DNA of 64,000 bases from HK1 sp965220535 (GTDB lineage: Bacteria > Pseudomonadota > Gammaproteobacteria > HK1), in the NCBI GenBank assembly GCA_965220535.1, contig OZ244833.1, positions 1,674,001 to 1,738,000 on the forward strand, read 5' to 3'. Below the pieces are notes generated by a model. That model was not told where the DNA came from. It ran no database searches and saw only the letters and a list, made by a program, of their open reading frames with translations. The position numbers and the translations under genes are program-made. Positions 18,290-28,069 of the stretch are shown here, piece after piece. Positions within the stretch are counted from its first letter, which is position 1. The number at the start of each line of letters is the position of its first letter.

Positions 18290-20292
18290 TCGAAGTCATC
18301 GAAACCCTGTGGATCCCGATGCCCGACGAAACCCGGCTGGCGGCGCGGCTTTGGCTGCCGCAAGGGGCGCGGGAAAAACCGGTGCCGTGCATCTTGGAGT
18401 ACATCCCCTATCGCCGCCGCGACCGCACGCGCCTGCGCGACGAGGCGGCGCACCCGGTCTTCGCCGAGGCCGGTTATGCCTCGATCCGGGTCGACCAGCG
18501 CGGCAGCGGGGACAGCGAGGGCGTGATGCTCGACGAATACGCTGATATCGAAACCCGCGACGGGGTCGACGTCATCGCCTGGATCGCCGCCCAAGCATGG
18601 TGCGACGGCAAGGTCGGCATGTTCGGAAAGTCCTGGGGCGCCTACAACTCCTTCCAAGTGGCGGCGAAGCGGCCACCGGCGCTCGAAGCCATCGCTCCCG
18701 TCATGGGCACCGACGACCGCTGGCTGGAGGACATCCATTTCTACGGCGGGGTGTTGGCGAGCGACAACTTCTGGTGGGGCTCGATCATGCAGATCTACAA
18801 CGCCATGCCTCCGGACCCCGCCGTCGTCGGCGCGGATCGCTGGCGGTCGATGTGGAAAGAGCGGCTCGAAGCGATGAGCTACTGGCCCGCGCAATGGCTC
18901 GAACACCAAACGCACGACGAGATGTGGCGGCGGGGCTCGATCTCGGAAAACTACGACGACGTGGAGATCCCCGTCTATTTCTTCGGCGGCTGGGCCGATC
19001 TCTTCCGCGACACCCCCTTTCGCATCGCCGAAAAACTCGAAGGCCCCCTCAAGGTGATGATGGGCCCGTGGGCGCATCTTTATCCGCATCAAGGGATTCC
19101 GGGGCCGGCGATCGACTTTCTGGGCGAGCTGATCCGCTTTTGGGACCATACCCTCAAAGGGATCGACACCGGCTTGATGGACGAGCCCCGGCTGCGCTTT
19201 TATATCCAGGACTTCGTGCCCCCCGCGGGATACCACGAGACTCGTCCGGGGCGTTGGGTCGAGGAGTCATGCTGGCCCTCGCCCGACGTGACTCCCCGAA
19301 CCCTGTGGCTCAACGCCGCGACTTTGGGAAGCGAACCGGAAGCGGGCCCCGCCCTGACGATTCGCTCCCCCCAGACCTTCGGCTCCGCCGGCGGGGATAT
19401 GTGCTCCTTCGCCATCCCCGGGGATATGCCGGCGGATTGCCGGATCGACGCCGCCGGGGCGATGTGTTTTCGCGCCGAGCCTGCGCCCGAGGCCTTGGAT
19501 ATCTTGGGTCAGCCGACGCTGACGCTGCGGATCGCGGCCGACCGACCCCAAGCCTTCGTCGCCGCCTTGTTGATCGACGAAGCCCCCGACGGGGCGCAAG
19601 GCCTCATCACCCGCGGTTTTGCCAACCTGATGCACCTGAGATCCGACCGGACGCCCGCAGCCGTCGTGCCCGGCGAAGTCATGGAGGTCGCCCTGCCCTT
19701 GCACGGCATCGGCTACCGACTCGCCGCCGGGCATCGATTGACGGTGCAGATCGCATCCGCTTATTGGCCGATCCTCTGGCCTTCGCCGAAAGCGGTGAGA
19801 CTGACGCTCGAACCCGGCACCTCGCGCTTGGCCCTTCCCGTGCGCCGAGCGGTCGACGATACCCCCCGCCCCTTGGCCGAACCCGAAGGCCGAGCGGGCA
19901 AACCCCCGGCAACCGAAGTGCGCAAGGGCTCGATGGAGCGCTCGCTGCATACCGACCTGACCACGGGAGAGCTCTGTGCCCGCTTTTTCCTCGACGGCGG
20001 CGTCTTCGGCCCCGTCGGCCGGATACGGCTCGACGATACCGGCACCGAAATGGGCGATATCTCGGATCGGATTTACCGCATCCACCCCGACGATCCCTTG
20101 TCGTGCCGCGCGACGATGGATCAGGAAAGCCTCTTCGAGCGCGACGACTGGCGCGTCAAGATCACGACCTCCGCCGAAATGACGGCCACCGAAACCGCTT
20201 TCCGTCTGAAGGCATCGGTAACTTGCTTCGACGGCGACGAAATATTCCACCATGTCGATTGGGATCACGAGATCCCCCGCAAGGGCGTATGA
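18286..20292 (+). CDS. CocE/NonD family serine hydrolase
   Basis: 668 residues, with the same fold and length as the hydrolase at 10698. Predicted triad: Ser116 in GKSWGA, Asp238 in GGWAD, His264 in GPWAH. The C-terminal half is a PepX_C-type beta domain. Start and stop both sit within coupled overlaps: ATGA with the upstream ATPase, and only four bases to the next hydrolase. It probably acts on the imported compound in the cytoplasm; no signal sequence is seen. The exact ester or amide is unknown. Confidence 0.92.
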   Translation: MIEVIETLWIPMPDETRLAARLWLPQGAREKPVPCILEYIPYRRRDRTRLRDEAAHPVFAEAGYASIRVDQRGSGDSEGVMLDEYADIETRDGVDVIAWIAAQAWCDGKVGMFGKSWGAYNSFQVAAKRPPALEAIAPVMGTDDRWLEDIHFYGGVLASDNFWWGSIMQIYNAMPPDPAVVGADRWRSMWKERLEAMSYWPAQWLEHQTHDEMWRRGSISENYDDVEIPVYFFGGWADLFRDTPFRIAEKLEGPLKVMMGPWAHLYPHQGIPGPAIDFLGELIRFWDHTLKGIDTGLMDEPRLRFYIQDFVPPAGYHETRPGRWVEESCWPSPDVTPRTLWLNAATLGSEPEAGPALTIRSPQTFGSAGGDMCSFAIPGDMPADCRIDAAGAMCFRAEPAPEALDILGQPTLTLRIAADRPQAFVAALLIDEAPDGAQGLITRGFANLMHLRSDRTPAAVVPGEVMEVALPLHGIGYRLAAGHRLTVQIASAYWPILWPSPKAVRLTLEPGTSRLALPVRRAVDDTPRPLAEPEGRAGKPPATEVRKGSMERSLHTDLTTGELCARFFLDGGVFGPVGRIRLDDTGTEMGDISDRIYRIHPDDPLSCRATMDQESLFERDDWRVKITTSAEMTATETAFRLKASVTCFDGDEIFHHVDWDHEIPRKGV

Positions 20293-20296
20293 AGCC

Positions 20297-22318
20297 ATGG
20301 ACGATATCTTTGTAAAGACCGACTTTGCGCGCGAAGTGCGCGAGATCGAGAACGTATGGATCCCGATGCCCGACGGCACGCGGCTGGCGGCGCGGATCTG
20401 GCTCCCGAAAGACGCCGAGGAAGATCCGGTGCCGGCGATTTTGGAGTACCTGCCCTACCGCAAACGCGACGGCACGGTCGAGCGCGACGCCCTGACGCAC
20501 CCCTACTTCGCGGGTCACGGCTACGCCGGGGTGCGGGTCGATATGCGCGGCACCGGCGACAGCGAAGGGGTCTGCCTCGGCGAATACCTGCTCCAAGAGC
20601 AAGACGACGCCCTGGCCATCATCGAATGGCTCGCCGAACGGGATTGGTGCTCGGGCAAGGTCGGCATCATCGGGATCAGCTGGGGCGGATTCAACGGATT
20701 GCAGATCGCCGCCCGCCGCCCGCCGGCATTGGGAGCGGTGATTTCCCTTTGCTCGACCGACGACCGCTACGCCGACGATATCCACTTCATGGGCGGCTGC
20801 ATCCTCGGCGACAAGTTGAACTGGGGAGCGACGGCATTTTCCATCGTCAACACGCCCCCCGATCCGGCGATCGTCGGCGAAGAGCGATGGCGAGCGATGT
20901 GGAAAGAGCGGATCGACAACAACGGCCTGTGGATGCTCGACTGGTTCCGCCACCAAAGGCGAGATGCCTTCTATGCCCATGGCTCGGTCTGCGAGAACTA
21001 CGCCGATATCGAGGTGCCGGTCTATATGGTCGGCGGCTGGATGGACGGCTACGTCAACGCCGTTTTCCGCAGCCTCGAGCGCTTGCCCGGACCCAAGAAG
21101 GGCTTGATCGGACCCTGGGCCCATCGATATCCCCATTTCGCCGCACCGGGGCCTCGGATCGGCTTCTTGCAAGAATGCCTGCGCTGGTGGGATCAGCACC
21201 TCAAAGGGATCGAAACCGGCATCATGGACGAGCCCTCGCTCCGCGCTTGGATGCAAGAGCCGGCCAAGCCTGCGCCCGCACGGGAACAGCGCCCCGGCCG
21301 CTGGGTGGCGGAGCCCGCTTGGGCCGGAAACGCGGTGGCCGTGCGATCCCTTTATCCCGGGGAATCGGGCGGCTTGTCGGAGAAGCCCGTCGGGGCGGCG
21401 TTGACCATCGCCTCGCCGCAAACGGCGGGGGCCGCTTCCGGGACATGGTGTGCCTACGGGACGGTCCCCGACGGGCCGCTCGATCAAAACGGCGAAGCGG
21501 GGCTGATGCGCTCTTTCGAAACGCCGCCGCTCGAAGAGGATATCGAGTTGCTGGGTTTTCCGACGCTGCACGCCGATTTCACCGCCGATGCCCCGCAGGC
21601 GAATATCGCGGCGGCGCTCTCGGCCGTCGACGAGGACTCGAGCGCGACGCTTGTCAGTTTCGGGGTATCGAACCTGACCCATCGCAATGGCCACGCGGCA
21701 CCGGAGGCGATGGTCGAAGGGCAGCCCGCCGCGGCCGTCGTTCGGCTGAAAGCTTGCGGTCAGCGCGTGGCCAAAGGGCAGCGGCTGCGCCTGTCGCTGG
21801 CGACGGCTTATTGGCCGATCGTATGGCCCGCTCGGACCCGCGTCGGCTTGATCCTCGAAAACGCCCGCCTCGATCTGCCCTTGCGCCCCGAGCGCGATAT
21901 CGATCGATCCCTGAAAGCCTTCCCGCCGCCACAGAGCGCGCCGCCTTTGGCATGCGAAAGCGAAAGCGAAGGCCACTATCGGCGCCGACGCATCATCGAC
22001 CATATCACCGGGTTCGAGACGATGGAAAGGGTCAGCGATACCGGCGCGACGACCCATCTGTCCACCGGAACCACGGTGCGATACACCAATCGCGAGAGCT
22101 ATCGCATCCACCCCGACGATCCGAACTCGGCCGCAGCGACGCAGCATTGGACCAAATCCTATTCCCGCGGCGATTGGCAGGCGCAGGTGAAGACCATGGT
22201 CTGCGTGCGGGCGCTGGCCGATGTCTGGCGGATCGAGGCGAGCCTCGAAGCGAGGGATCAAGACGGGATCGTGGCGATGCGCCGCTGGAGCGAGGATATC
22301 GAGCGCGATCTGGTCTGA
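20297..22318 (+). CDS. CocE/NonD family serine hydrolase
   Basis: 673 residues from the ATG at 20297; an in-frame upstream start at 20252 would overlap the previous gene and is less likely. Predicted triad: Ser128 in GISWGG, Asp250 in GGWMD, His276 in GPWAH. It is clearly similar to the preceding gene throughout, for example the shared WIPMPD-x-TRLAAR-x-WLP near the N-terminus, so the two look like a tandem duplication that has diverged. It is the last gene of the peptide-transporter operon that can be linked by spacing. Confidence 0.92.
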   Translation: MDDIFVKTDFAREVREIENVWIPMPDGTRLAARIWLPKDAEEDPVPAILEYLPYRKRDGTVERDALTHPYFAGHGYAGVRVDMRGTGDSEGVCLGEYLLQEQDDALAIIEWLAERDWCSGKVGIIGISWGGFNGLQIAARRPPALGAVISLCSTDDRYADDIHFMGGCILGDKLNWGATAFSIVNTPPDPAIVGEERWRAMWKERIDNNGLWMLDWFRHQRRDAFYAHGSVCENYADIEVPVYMVGGWMDGYVNAVFRSLERLPGPKKGLIGPWAHRYPHFAAPGPRIGFLQECLRWWDQHLKGIETGIMDEPSLRAWMQEPAKPAPAREQRPGRWVAEPAWAGNAVAVRSLYPGESGGLSEKPVGAALTIASPQTAGAASGTWCAYGTVPDGPLDQNGEAGLMRSFETPPLEEDIELLGFPTLHADFTADAPQANIAAALSAVDEDSSATLVSFGVSNLTHRNGHAAPEAMVEGQPAAAVVRLKACGQRVAKGQRLRLSLATAYWPIVWPARTRVGLILENARLDLPLRPERDIDRSLKAFPPPQSAPPLACESESEGHYRRRRIIDHITGFETMERVSDTGATTHLSTGTTVRYTNRESYRIHPDDPNSAAATQHWTKSYSRGDWQAQVKTMVCVRALADVWRIEASLEARDQDGIVAMRRWSEDIERDLV

Positions 22319-22816
22319 AGGGGGCGGCGATCCGAGAGGGATTGGGGCTTCGGGATTGGGGCTTCGAGATCAGGGCTTCGAGATCGAAGCGGGGATCTCG
22401 AAAACGAGCCCCCCGGATTCGACATCCACTCGGGCAAAATCGAGGCGCCGACACTGCAAAAAGCGGGCGAGGCGCGCACGCCGAAGGCAAAGCGGGGCCT
22501 TCTAGCCCCGGCAAAGGGCGGCGGGATCGTCGGGTAGATCGTCGGGGGGATCGTCGAAGGCAGCGAGATCGAGCGCTTTTTCGGCGGCGAAGGCAAGGCT
22601 TTCGATCCGGCGATGCCCGCCGGTGGCGCCGCTCTTCCGGCCGACGAGAATCCGCCCTCGCCTCGCAAGACGAGGCTCCTTGACTGCGCTTGACTGCGCT
22701 TGCCGGATATATCATCGCCGAGCCGGCGCCTCGATCCTCGTCGCTCGATCCTCGTCGCTCGGCTCGCAAACGTACAACTCGTCGAAATCGTCGACCGAAA
22801 CAGCGGAGAAGCGGAT
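22319..22816. other. Intergenic region with short tandem repeats
   Basis: No convincing gene in 498 bases. It contains several short direct duplications: two copies of ATTGGGGCTTCG near 22341, two of GGGCTTCGAGATC near 22360-22386, two of TTGACTGCGC near 22680, and two of TCGATCCTCGTCGC near 22732. An open frame running into the following hydrolase from 22700 was not used because a better start with a ribosome-binding site lies at 22817. Confidence 0.6.
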
Positions 22817-23668
22817 ATGGGGGCATTCGTGGAATTCTCCGCCGCCGCCGAAACGCATATCCTGAGCACCGGCGAGATCACCATGCGCACGGTGATCGAG
22901 GGCCAAGGCCCCGATGTGCTCTTCATCCCCGGCGGCGATCAGACGGCGGAAGCCTATTCCCAACTCTTCGCCCGCTTGAGCGATCGCTTCCGCTGCCTTG
23001 CCTACGATCCGCGCGGCGCGGGCCAAACCCGCTCGCCGCCGGCCCCGTGGACCATGGCCGACTATGCCCGCGACTGCGCCGCGGTGATCGACGCCTTCTG
23101 CGAAGGCTCCGCCGTCGTCTGCGGCCTGTCCCTCGGCGGGCTCATAACGCAGCAAGTGGCGATCGACTTCCCCGACAAGGTGCGGCTCGCCATCCCGATG
23201 GGGACGGCGGCGTATATCGACGGCTTCACCCGCGATTGGATGCAGGCGGAGATCGACCTGCGCCGGAAGGGCATCGTCTTGCCCGACTCCTTTTTGGCCC
23301 CCCATTACGCGGCCTTCGCCTTTCCCGCCAAGGCCCTGCACGATGCGGCTCTTTGGGGCGAAATCAAACCGGCCTATACCGAACGCTTCGCGAATCGCGA
23401 TCCCGAGGATCTGATCGACCAATGGCAGGCCTGCCTCGATTTCGATTGCCGCGAGGGGCTGAAAACCTGCCGGGTACCGATGCACGTGATCGCCTTTTCC
23501 GAAGACATCCAAACCGCACCGGCGTTATGCAAGATCGTTTCCGATCTGGCACCCGAAGGCGTCTTCCACGAAATCCCGGGTTTGGGTCATGTATCGATGG
23601 CCCGACATCGACCCGACGCGGTCGCCGCCAAACTGCGAGAAATCCTGGACACCCTACCGAGCCGATGA
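22817..23668 (+). CDS. Alpha/beta hydrolase
   Basis: 283 residues. Predicted nucleophile Ser105 in GLSLGG, oxyanion-hole region IPGGDQ near residue 37, and catalytic His258 in GLGHVS; the acid is probably in the IAFSEDI strand. The start was chosen at the ATG at 22817, with GGAG nine bases upstream. The sequence resembles 3-oxoadipate enol-lactonase/haloperoxidase-like hydrolases, but the substrate is not evident. Its TGA overlaps the ATG of the MlrC-like gene, so the two are probably co-translated and act in one pathway with the upstream hydrolases. Confidence 0.88.
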   Translation: MGAFVEFSAAAETHILSTGEITMRTVIEGQGPDVLFIPGGDQTAEAYSQLFARLSDRFRCLAYDPRGAGQTRSPPAPWTMADYARDCAAVIDAFCEGSAVVCGLSLGGLITQQVAIDFPDKVRLAIPMGTAAYIDGFTRDWMQAEIDLRRKGIVLPDSFLAPHYAAFAFPAKALHDAALWGEIKPAYTERFANRDPEDLIDQWQACLDFDCREGLKTCRVPMHVIAFSEDIQTAPALCKIVSDLAPEGVFHEIPGLGHVSMARHRPDAVAAKLREILDTLPSR

Positions 23669-25254
23669 CCAAACACCGAATCGCCGTCGCCGGTTTTCAA
23701 CACGAAACCAACACTTTCGCCCCGACCCCGACGGGGTTGGCGGAATTCCGCATGGCCGACAGCTGGCCGGGATTGCTGCAAGGGGCGGAGGTGATCGACA
23801 AGACCCGCGGGATGAACTTGCCGATCGCCGGGGCGGTGGCGGCGGCCGAGGCCGCGCCCGCGCCGAGCATCGAGTTGATCCCGATCCTGTGGTGTGCCGC
23901 GGAACCCGGAGGCCCGGTGAGCGATGAGGCCTTCGAACGGATTGCGCACATGATCGTCGATGGCATCGCCGCCGCCGGTGCGCTCGACGCCATCTATTTG
24001 GATTTGCACGGCGCGATGGCGACGCCTCGCTTCGACGACGGCGAGGCGGAGTTGCTCGCTCGTATCCGGCAGGTCGTCGGATGGGATCTGCCGATCGGAG
24101 TCAGCCTCGACCTGCACGCCAATCTATCGCGGCGCTTCGTCGAAAGCGCAAATCCGATCACGATTTTTCGCACCTACCCCCATCTCGATATGGCCAAGAC
24201 CGGCGCGCGCTGCATGGCCGAAATCCTCGCAACGCCGGCCGGGGGCAAGCGCTTCGTCGCTTTCCGGCAACTGCCCTTCTTGGTTCCGCTGCACGCCCAG
24301 AACACCGGCGCCGAGCCCTGCCGGTCGCTTTATCGGGCTTTGGACGAGCTGCCCGCCGCGCCGGAGGAATACGCCGACCTCGCCATGGGCTTCACCGCCG
24401 CCGACGTGCCGGATTGCGGCCCGTCTCTTGTGGCTTATGCGGGCACCAAAGCCCGCGCCGACGCCATCGCCGACGAGCTCTACGATCGCTTTTGCGCCCG
24501 CGAGGGGGATTTCGACACCGCGCTTTCAAGCGCCGATACCGCCGTGCGCACCGCGATGTCGATGGCGGGCGAAGGGCCGGTCGTCATCGCCGATGTGCAG
24601 GACAACCCCGGGGCCGGGGCCGGCTCCGACACCACCGGGCTTCTCAAGGCCCTGGTGTCCGAAATATCGATGTGCGAAATATCGGCGAACAAAGGCGCCC
24701 TCCGATCGCTGCTCGGAACGATGCGAGATGCAGGCATCGCCGCCCGAGCCCATGCAGCGGGAAGGGGCGGAATCATCCAAGGCGATCTCGGCGGCAAATC
24801 CGGGGTCGAGGGCGATAGCCCTTTCACCGGTCGCTTCGAGGTGCGCGCCTTGAGCGATGGGAGGATCCCCTATACCGGCGAGATGTATCGCGGCGGCATC
24901 GCCGACATCGGCCCGAGTTGCCTGCTCGCGGTCGAGCGCTTTGCCAAGGACATCGAGAAGGAGATCGAGAAGAAGATCGAGGGCGAGGTCCTCGTCGTTG
25001 TCAGTTCGAAGCGCACGCAGTGCTTGGATCGGGCCCTTTTCACCCATTTCGGCGTCGACCCTTCGGACTTCGACATCGTTTGCGTCAAGAGCACGGTTCA
25101 TTTCCGGGCGGATTTCGAAGCGGGGGCGCGGGCGGTCTTGAACGTCGCCTCCCCCGGATTATTTTCGTGCGAACCGGAAAAACAGGCCTTTCGCAAACTG
25201 CGCAAAGGTGTGCGCCTTGGCCCGAAGGGCAAGACTTTCGACGCCCCTTCTTAG
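23665..25254 (+). CDS. M81 family metalloprotein, MlrC (microcystinase C)-like
   Basis: 529 residues. Family motifs with predicted zinc ligands: FQHETNTF near the N-terminus, YLDLHGAM, and SLDLHANLS, then the C-terminal DNPGAGAGSDTTG block and a final CVKSTVHFRADF segment. MlrC hydrolyses linear microcystin peptides in sphingomonads, but most family members sit in other catabolic clusters and their substrates are unknown. Here it follows a peptide-type transporter and four hydrolases, which favours amide or peptide-like substrates. A lysine/glutamate-rich stretch (KDIEKEIEKKIEGEV) was built by a short tandem duplication. Confidence 0.9.
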   Translation: MTKHRIAVAGFQHETNTFAPTPTGLAEFRMADSWPGLLQGAEVIDKTRGMNLPIAGAVAAAEAAPAPSIELIPILWCAAEPGGPVSDEAFERIAHMIVDGIAAAGALDAIYLDLHGAMATPRFDDGEAELLARIRQVVGWDLPIGVSLDLHANLSRRFVESANPITIFRTYPHLDMAKTGARCMAEILATPAGGKRFVAFRQLPFLVPLHAQNTGAEPCRSLYRALDELPAAPEEYADLAMGFTAADVPDCGPSLVAYAGTKARADAIADELYDRFCAREGDFDTALSSADTAVRTAMSMAGEGPVVIADVQDNPGAGAGSDTTGLLKALVSEISMCEISANKGALRSLLGTMRDAGIAARAHAAGRGGIIQGDLGGKSGVEGDSPFTGRFEVRALSDGRIPYTGEMYRGGIADIGPSCLLAVERFAKDIEKEIEKKIEGEVLVVVSSKRTQCLDRALFTHFGVDPSDFDIVCVKSTVHFRADFEAGARAVLNVASPGLFSCEPEKQAFRKLRKGVRLGPKGKTFDAPS

Positions 25255-25540
25255 GCCGAGACGAATCGCTCGGACCACCTCGAAGATCAAGAAGATCGAA
25301 AAGATCAAAAAGAACGATCGGGAAAAGCGCTCTCGATCACCGATACCCTCGCTTCTCGCCCTTCGGCTCGTCATGACGATCCGATGAAAAAAACGGAACG
25401 GGACCACGCTTCGAACTCGTAAACCCCTGCATATACAAAACGAGGAGCCCGGCGCTCGAAGCGGTCGGATATCGACAAGGGCGATACCGAATACGCAAGA
25501 CCCTATAACCGAATTATCCGAGCCCCCCACTGCACGGTCG

Positions 25541-26209
25541 TTATTTATCGTTGGATCGAGATCTCAAAGATTGCAGAATTTTCTGAAAGGGAGAGACATA
25601 ATGAACATATTTATTCAGTTCCGAAAAATCGAGCGGCGGGGAAAAGAACTTATCTGGATCTTTGAAATAGAACCTGTCGATGGGTGGGACATGATGAACC
25701 GTCAGCATGAATTCACCCTCCATCACAATCGTGCAACGCCTCCCCGACAACCTCCGTGTCCCGTCCGAGTGATAATAAAAACCATCGAGCTCCCTCCTGG
25801 TTGCGATGGCGTCTTTGCCCCGGAAAAATATCGATTGCCCATTGCGCATCTCATCGATGAGCCTCGGTCTGGCACACCGTCCGGCGTCTAGGCGATACGA
25901 CATAAATCGGGGTTCGGAACGAATATCGTTATAGATACGCGTCTGGGAATCATGGTAATCCTTTTCCGCATCGGTCATCAATGGCTCGATGACTTGAAAG
26001 TCCGTGCATAGTTCGGAAAGACAGGTTATCTCGAATCTCAAAGTGGAAGGGCCATAATGGCTAAGTCCCTCGTGGTAGGGAAAATCAAACGTGAGGTAAT
26101 AATATTCCACGAGCGGATCTTCATCGTAGGGTTCCGGATCGACGATCTCCGATGCCATCACGAAAACGCTTGTCATCAAAAATACCGCGACACCGATCGT
26201 TTTTTTCAT
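25541..26209 (-). CDS. Secreted protein of unknown function
   Basis: 222 residues, not recognised. The N-terminus MKKTIGVAVFLMTSVFVMAS looks like a Sec signal peptide, with cleavage plausible after residue 20. The mature part is rich in Tyr, Asp and Phe, with four cysteines in CLSELC, RCARP and RRCTIV, which could form two disulfides. No repeats or membrane helices follow. Composition is less G+C-rich than the flanking operons. It stands alone, with about 290 bases to the gene downstream and 900 bases of poorly coding DNA upstream. Confidence 0.7.
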   Translation of the reverse strand: MKKTIGVAVFLMTSVFVMASEIVDPEPYDEDPLVEYYYLTFDFPYHEGLSHYGPSTLRFEITCLSELCTDFQVIEPLMTDAEKDYHDSQTRIYNDIRSEPRFMSYRLDAGRCARPRLIDEMRNGQSIFFRGKDAIATRRELDGFYYHSDGTRRLSGRRCTIVMEGEFMLTVHHVPPIDRFYFKDPDKFFSPPLDFSELNKYVHYVSPFQKILQSLRSRSNDK

Positions 26210-27119
26210 TCGACGGATCTCCCTTGTCGTTCAAGGCTGCTTATACCCGTCGGGGTGCAATCCAAAACCGCCGCGAAAGGGTTCATCACCGCTTCGGTTC
26301 GGGAAAGTCCCGCAATCGGCGGCAAATAATCTCGGGTTTATCCCGCATAGGCGGTAGCGGCACTCCGGGATTATCAAAATGCTTGTCGAATTTATACAGC
26401 CATCCGGTTTTGTCAAGAACAAACGCCCGAGCGGTTTTTGCGAACGATATCCGTGCATGCGATCGGCCGGTCGATCGATCTCGCCGAAGCAAAGTCGCGG
26501 TCGATGGAGGGCGAACGGTGAGCGCGATAGCACCGAGACCGACCGAGCACCGCTTACCGCCGCGCGAAAAGGGATTCGGATAAGGAATTCGGATTAGGGA
26601 ATCGACGACAAAAACACGAAAGGCGCACCGCGGCCCTTGCAGCGATAGCGTGGAAGATATCCTCTTTCCACGATCGGGAGGTGCTATGCTATTTCGCGCA
26701 TCGGGGAAAAATGCGGGTATCGCCGGCTATCCGAGAGGGTCGGGGAGTCCCGATGCGAAAATCCTTTTGGTTGGCTCCCCGGTCCGCGCCGGCATCCTTC
26801 GCAAGACACCGCAAAATCCCTCGAAGCGGAGATAAAAAGACGAGGAGGCTCATCGCCCGACTCCTGTATCCCGAAAAGTCGCCCGCCTCGCTCGTTCTTT
26901 TTTCGTAAACATATTCCTTGTCCTTCGATGGTCCGAAACTTGGCTCGGCGTTCTCGAAGCCGGGCTTTTCCACACATAGGCTCCGATGCTTCGCCTGCCG
27001 AAAACGCTTCTCGCCGCCGGCCGCTAGCGGTCGTTTCTTCGCACTTCGGTCTTCGCCTTTCGGATCGAAAGACCGCGAAGCACTTCGAGGGGCGAAAAAA
27101 CCCTTTTCAGACTCCCTTT
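26210..27119. other. Long region without a convincing gene
   Basis: About 910 bases between two minus-strand genes. Short open frames occur on both strands, but none shows a recognisable domain, a clear ribosome-binding site or family-like sequence. There is a duplicated CCTTTTCAGACTCC at about 27105-27132 and a pair of related GGATTCGGATAAGG/GGAATTCGGATTAGG units near 26570. I see no tRNA or clear terminator. Confidence 0.5.
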
Positions 27120-27911
27120 TCAGACTCCGGATCGAAGTCGCGAAAACACTCCTTCGAGGCTTTCGATCTGCTTTCCCCCGGAATCGAAATTCTCGGGAGC
27201 AAGCCAGGCTTCGAAAGCGTCTTTTCGTGCCCGCCATTCATCGTCGACGATCGAAAACCAAGCGGTATCCCGGTTGCGACCCTTGTAGTGGCTCGCCTTG
27301 CGGAAAATACCCTCGAAGGTGAAACCCAAGCGCTCCGCCGCGGCTCTCGACGGGGCGTTCAGGGCGTCGCATTTCCACTCGTAGCGCCGATAGCCCAATC
27401 CCTCGAAAGCGTTTCGCATCATCAGGTACATGGCTTCGCTCGCCATGGCCGTGCCTTGCATCGACAAAGAAAAATGGATATGCCCGACCTCGATCGTGGC
27501 TTGATGCGGATCGATCCGCAGATAACTCGCCATCCCTCGAGGCTTTCCGGCGCGGTCGACAAGGGCATAAAAGAGCGGGTCGCGCCCCGAAGCGACGCTT
27601 CGCAACCACGCGGAAAAAGCATCCGGCGTATCGAAAGGACCGTAGGGAAGATAGGTCCAGTTGCGCCCGCTTCGGTCTTTTGCGAAGGCTTCGAAGAGCC
27701 CGGGGGCGTGGCTATTCGGATCGAGCCTTGCCAGGGTGCAACGGCGACCCCGTAGCGGCTCGTCGTTCGGGAGCGGGCGCGGAAAGCGATCCTCGATATC
27801 GGGGCCGACGGGTTGACCCGATGCGTTGACTTGGTTTTCTTGCGAGCGGGCGCGGTCCCGCGATCGAAAACGATCGTCGGACGAGGTCTTTTTTTCGCTC
27901 GTTCGGGGCAT
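27120..27911 (-). CDS. GNAT family N-acetyltransferase (RimJ/RimL-like)
   Basis: 263 residues. The GNAT core is readable: LRGRRCTLARLDP at the start of the domain, IEVGHIHFS for beta-4, the acetyl-CoA-binding turn SMQGTAMASEAMYLM in place of the usual Q/RxxGxG/A, and NAPSRAAAERLGFTFEGIFRKA at the end. RimJ/RimL-type enzymes acetylate protein N-termini or small amines. The start at 27911 was preferred over an earlier in-frame ATG (28022) because AGGA precedes it and the earlier part is low-complexity. The first 65 residues are a charged, probably disordered lead. Confidence 0.85.
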   Translation of the reverse strand: MPRTSEKKTSSDDRFRSRDRARSQENQVNASGQPVGPDIEDRFPRPLPNDEPLRGRRCTLARLDPNSHAPGLFEAFAKDRSGRNWTYLPYGPFDTPDAFSAWLRSVASGRDPLFYALVDRAGKPRGMASYLRIDPHQATIEVGHIHFSLSMQGTAMASEAMYLMMRNAFEGLGYRRYEWKCDALNAPSRAAAERLGFTFEGIFRKASHYKGRNRDTAWFSIVDDEWRARKDAFEAWLAPENFDSGGKQIESLEGVFSRLRSGV

Positions 27912-28069
27912 CGGCGGCGATCCTGACGCGGCGATCCTGATAAGAACAAGAACGATTGCCGGAGGCGGCGCGGGCGCCGATCCTTCCATCGATGATCGAC
28001 CGACAAAGGCGCATGGCTCCATCGACGGGATTCATCGCCTGAATCGGGGGCGCACCGCAAAGTCGCAAG

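Noticed and set aside
25159..25530. Minus-strand 123-codon frame
   Set aside because: It overlaps the 3' end of the MlrC-like gene and shows no family features or ribosome-binding site.
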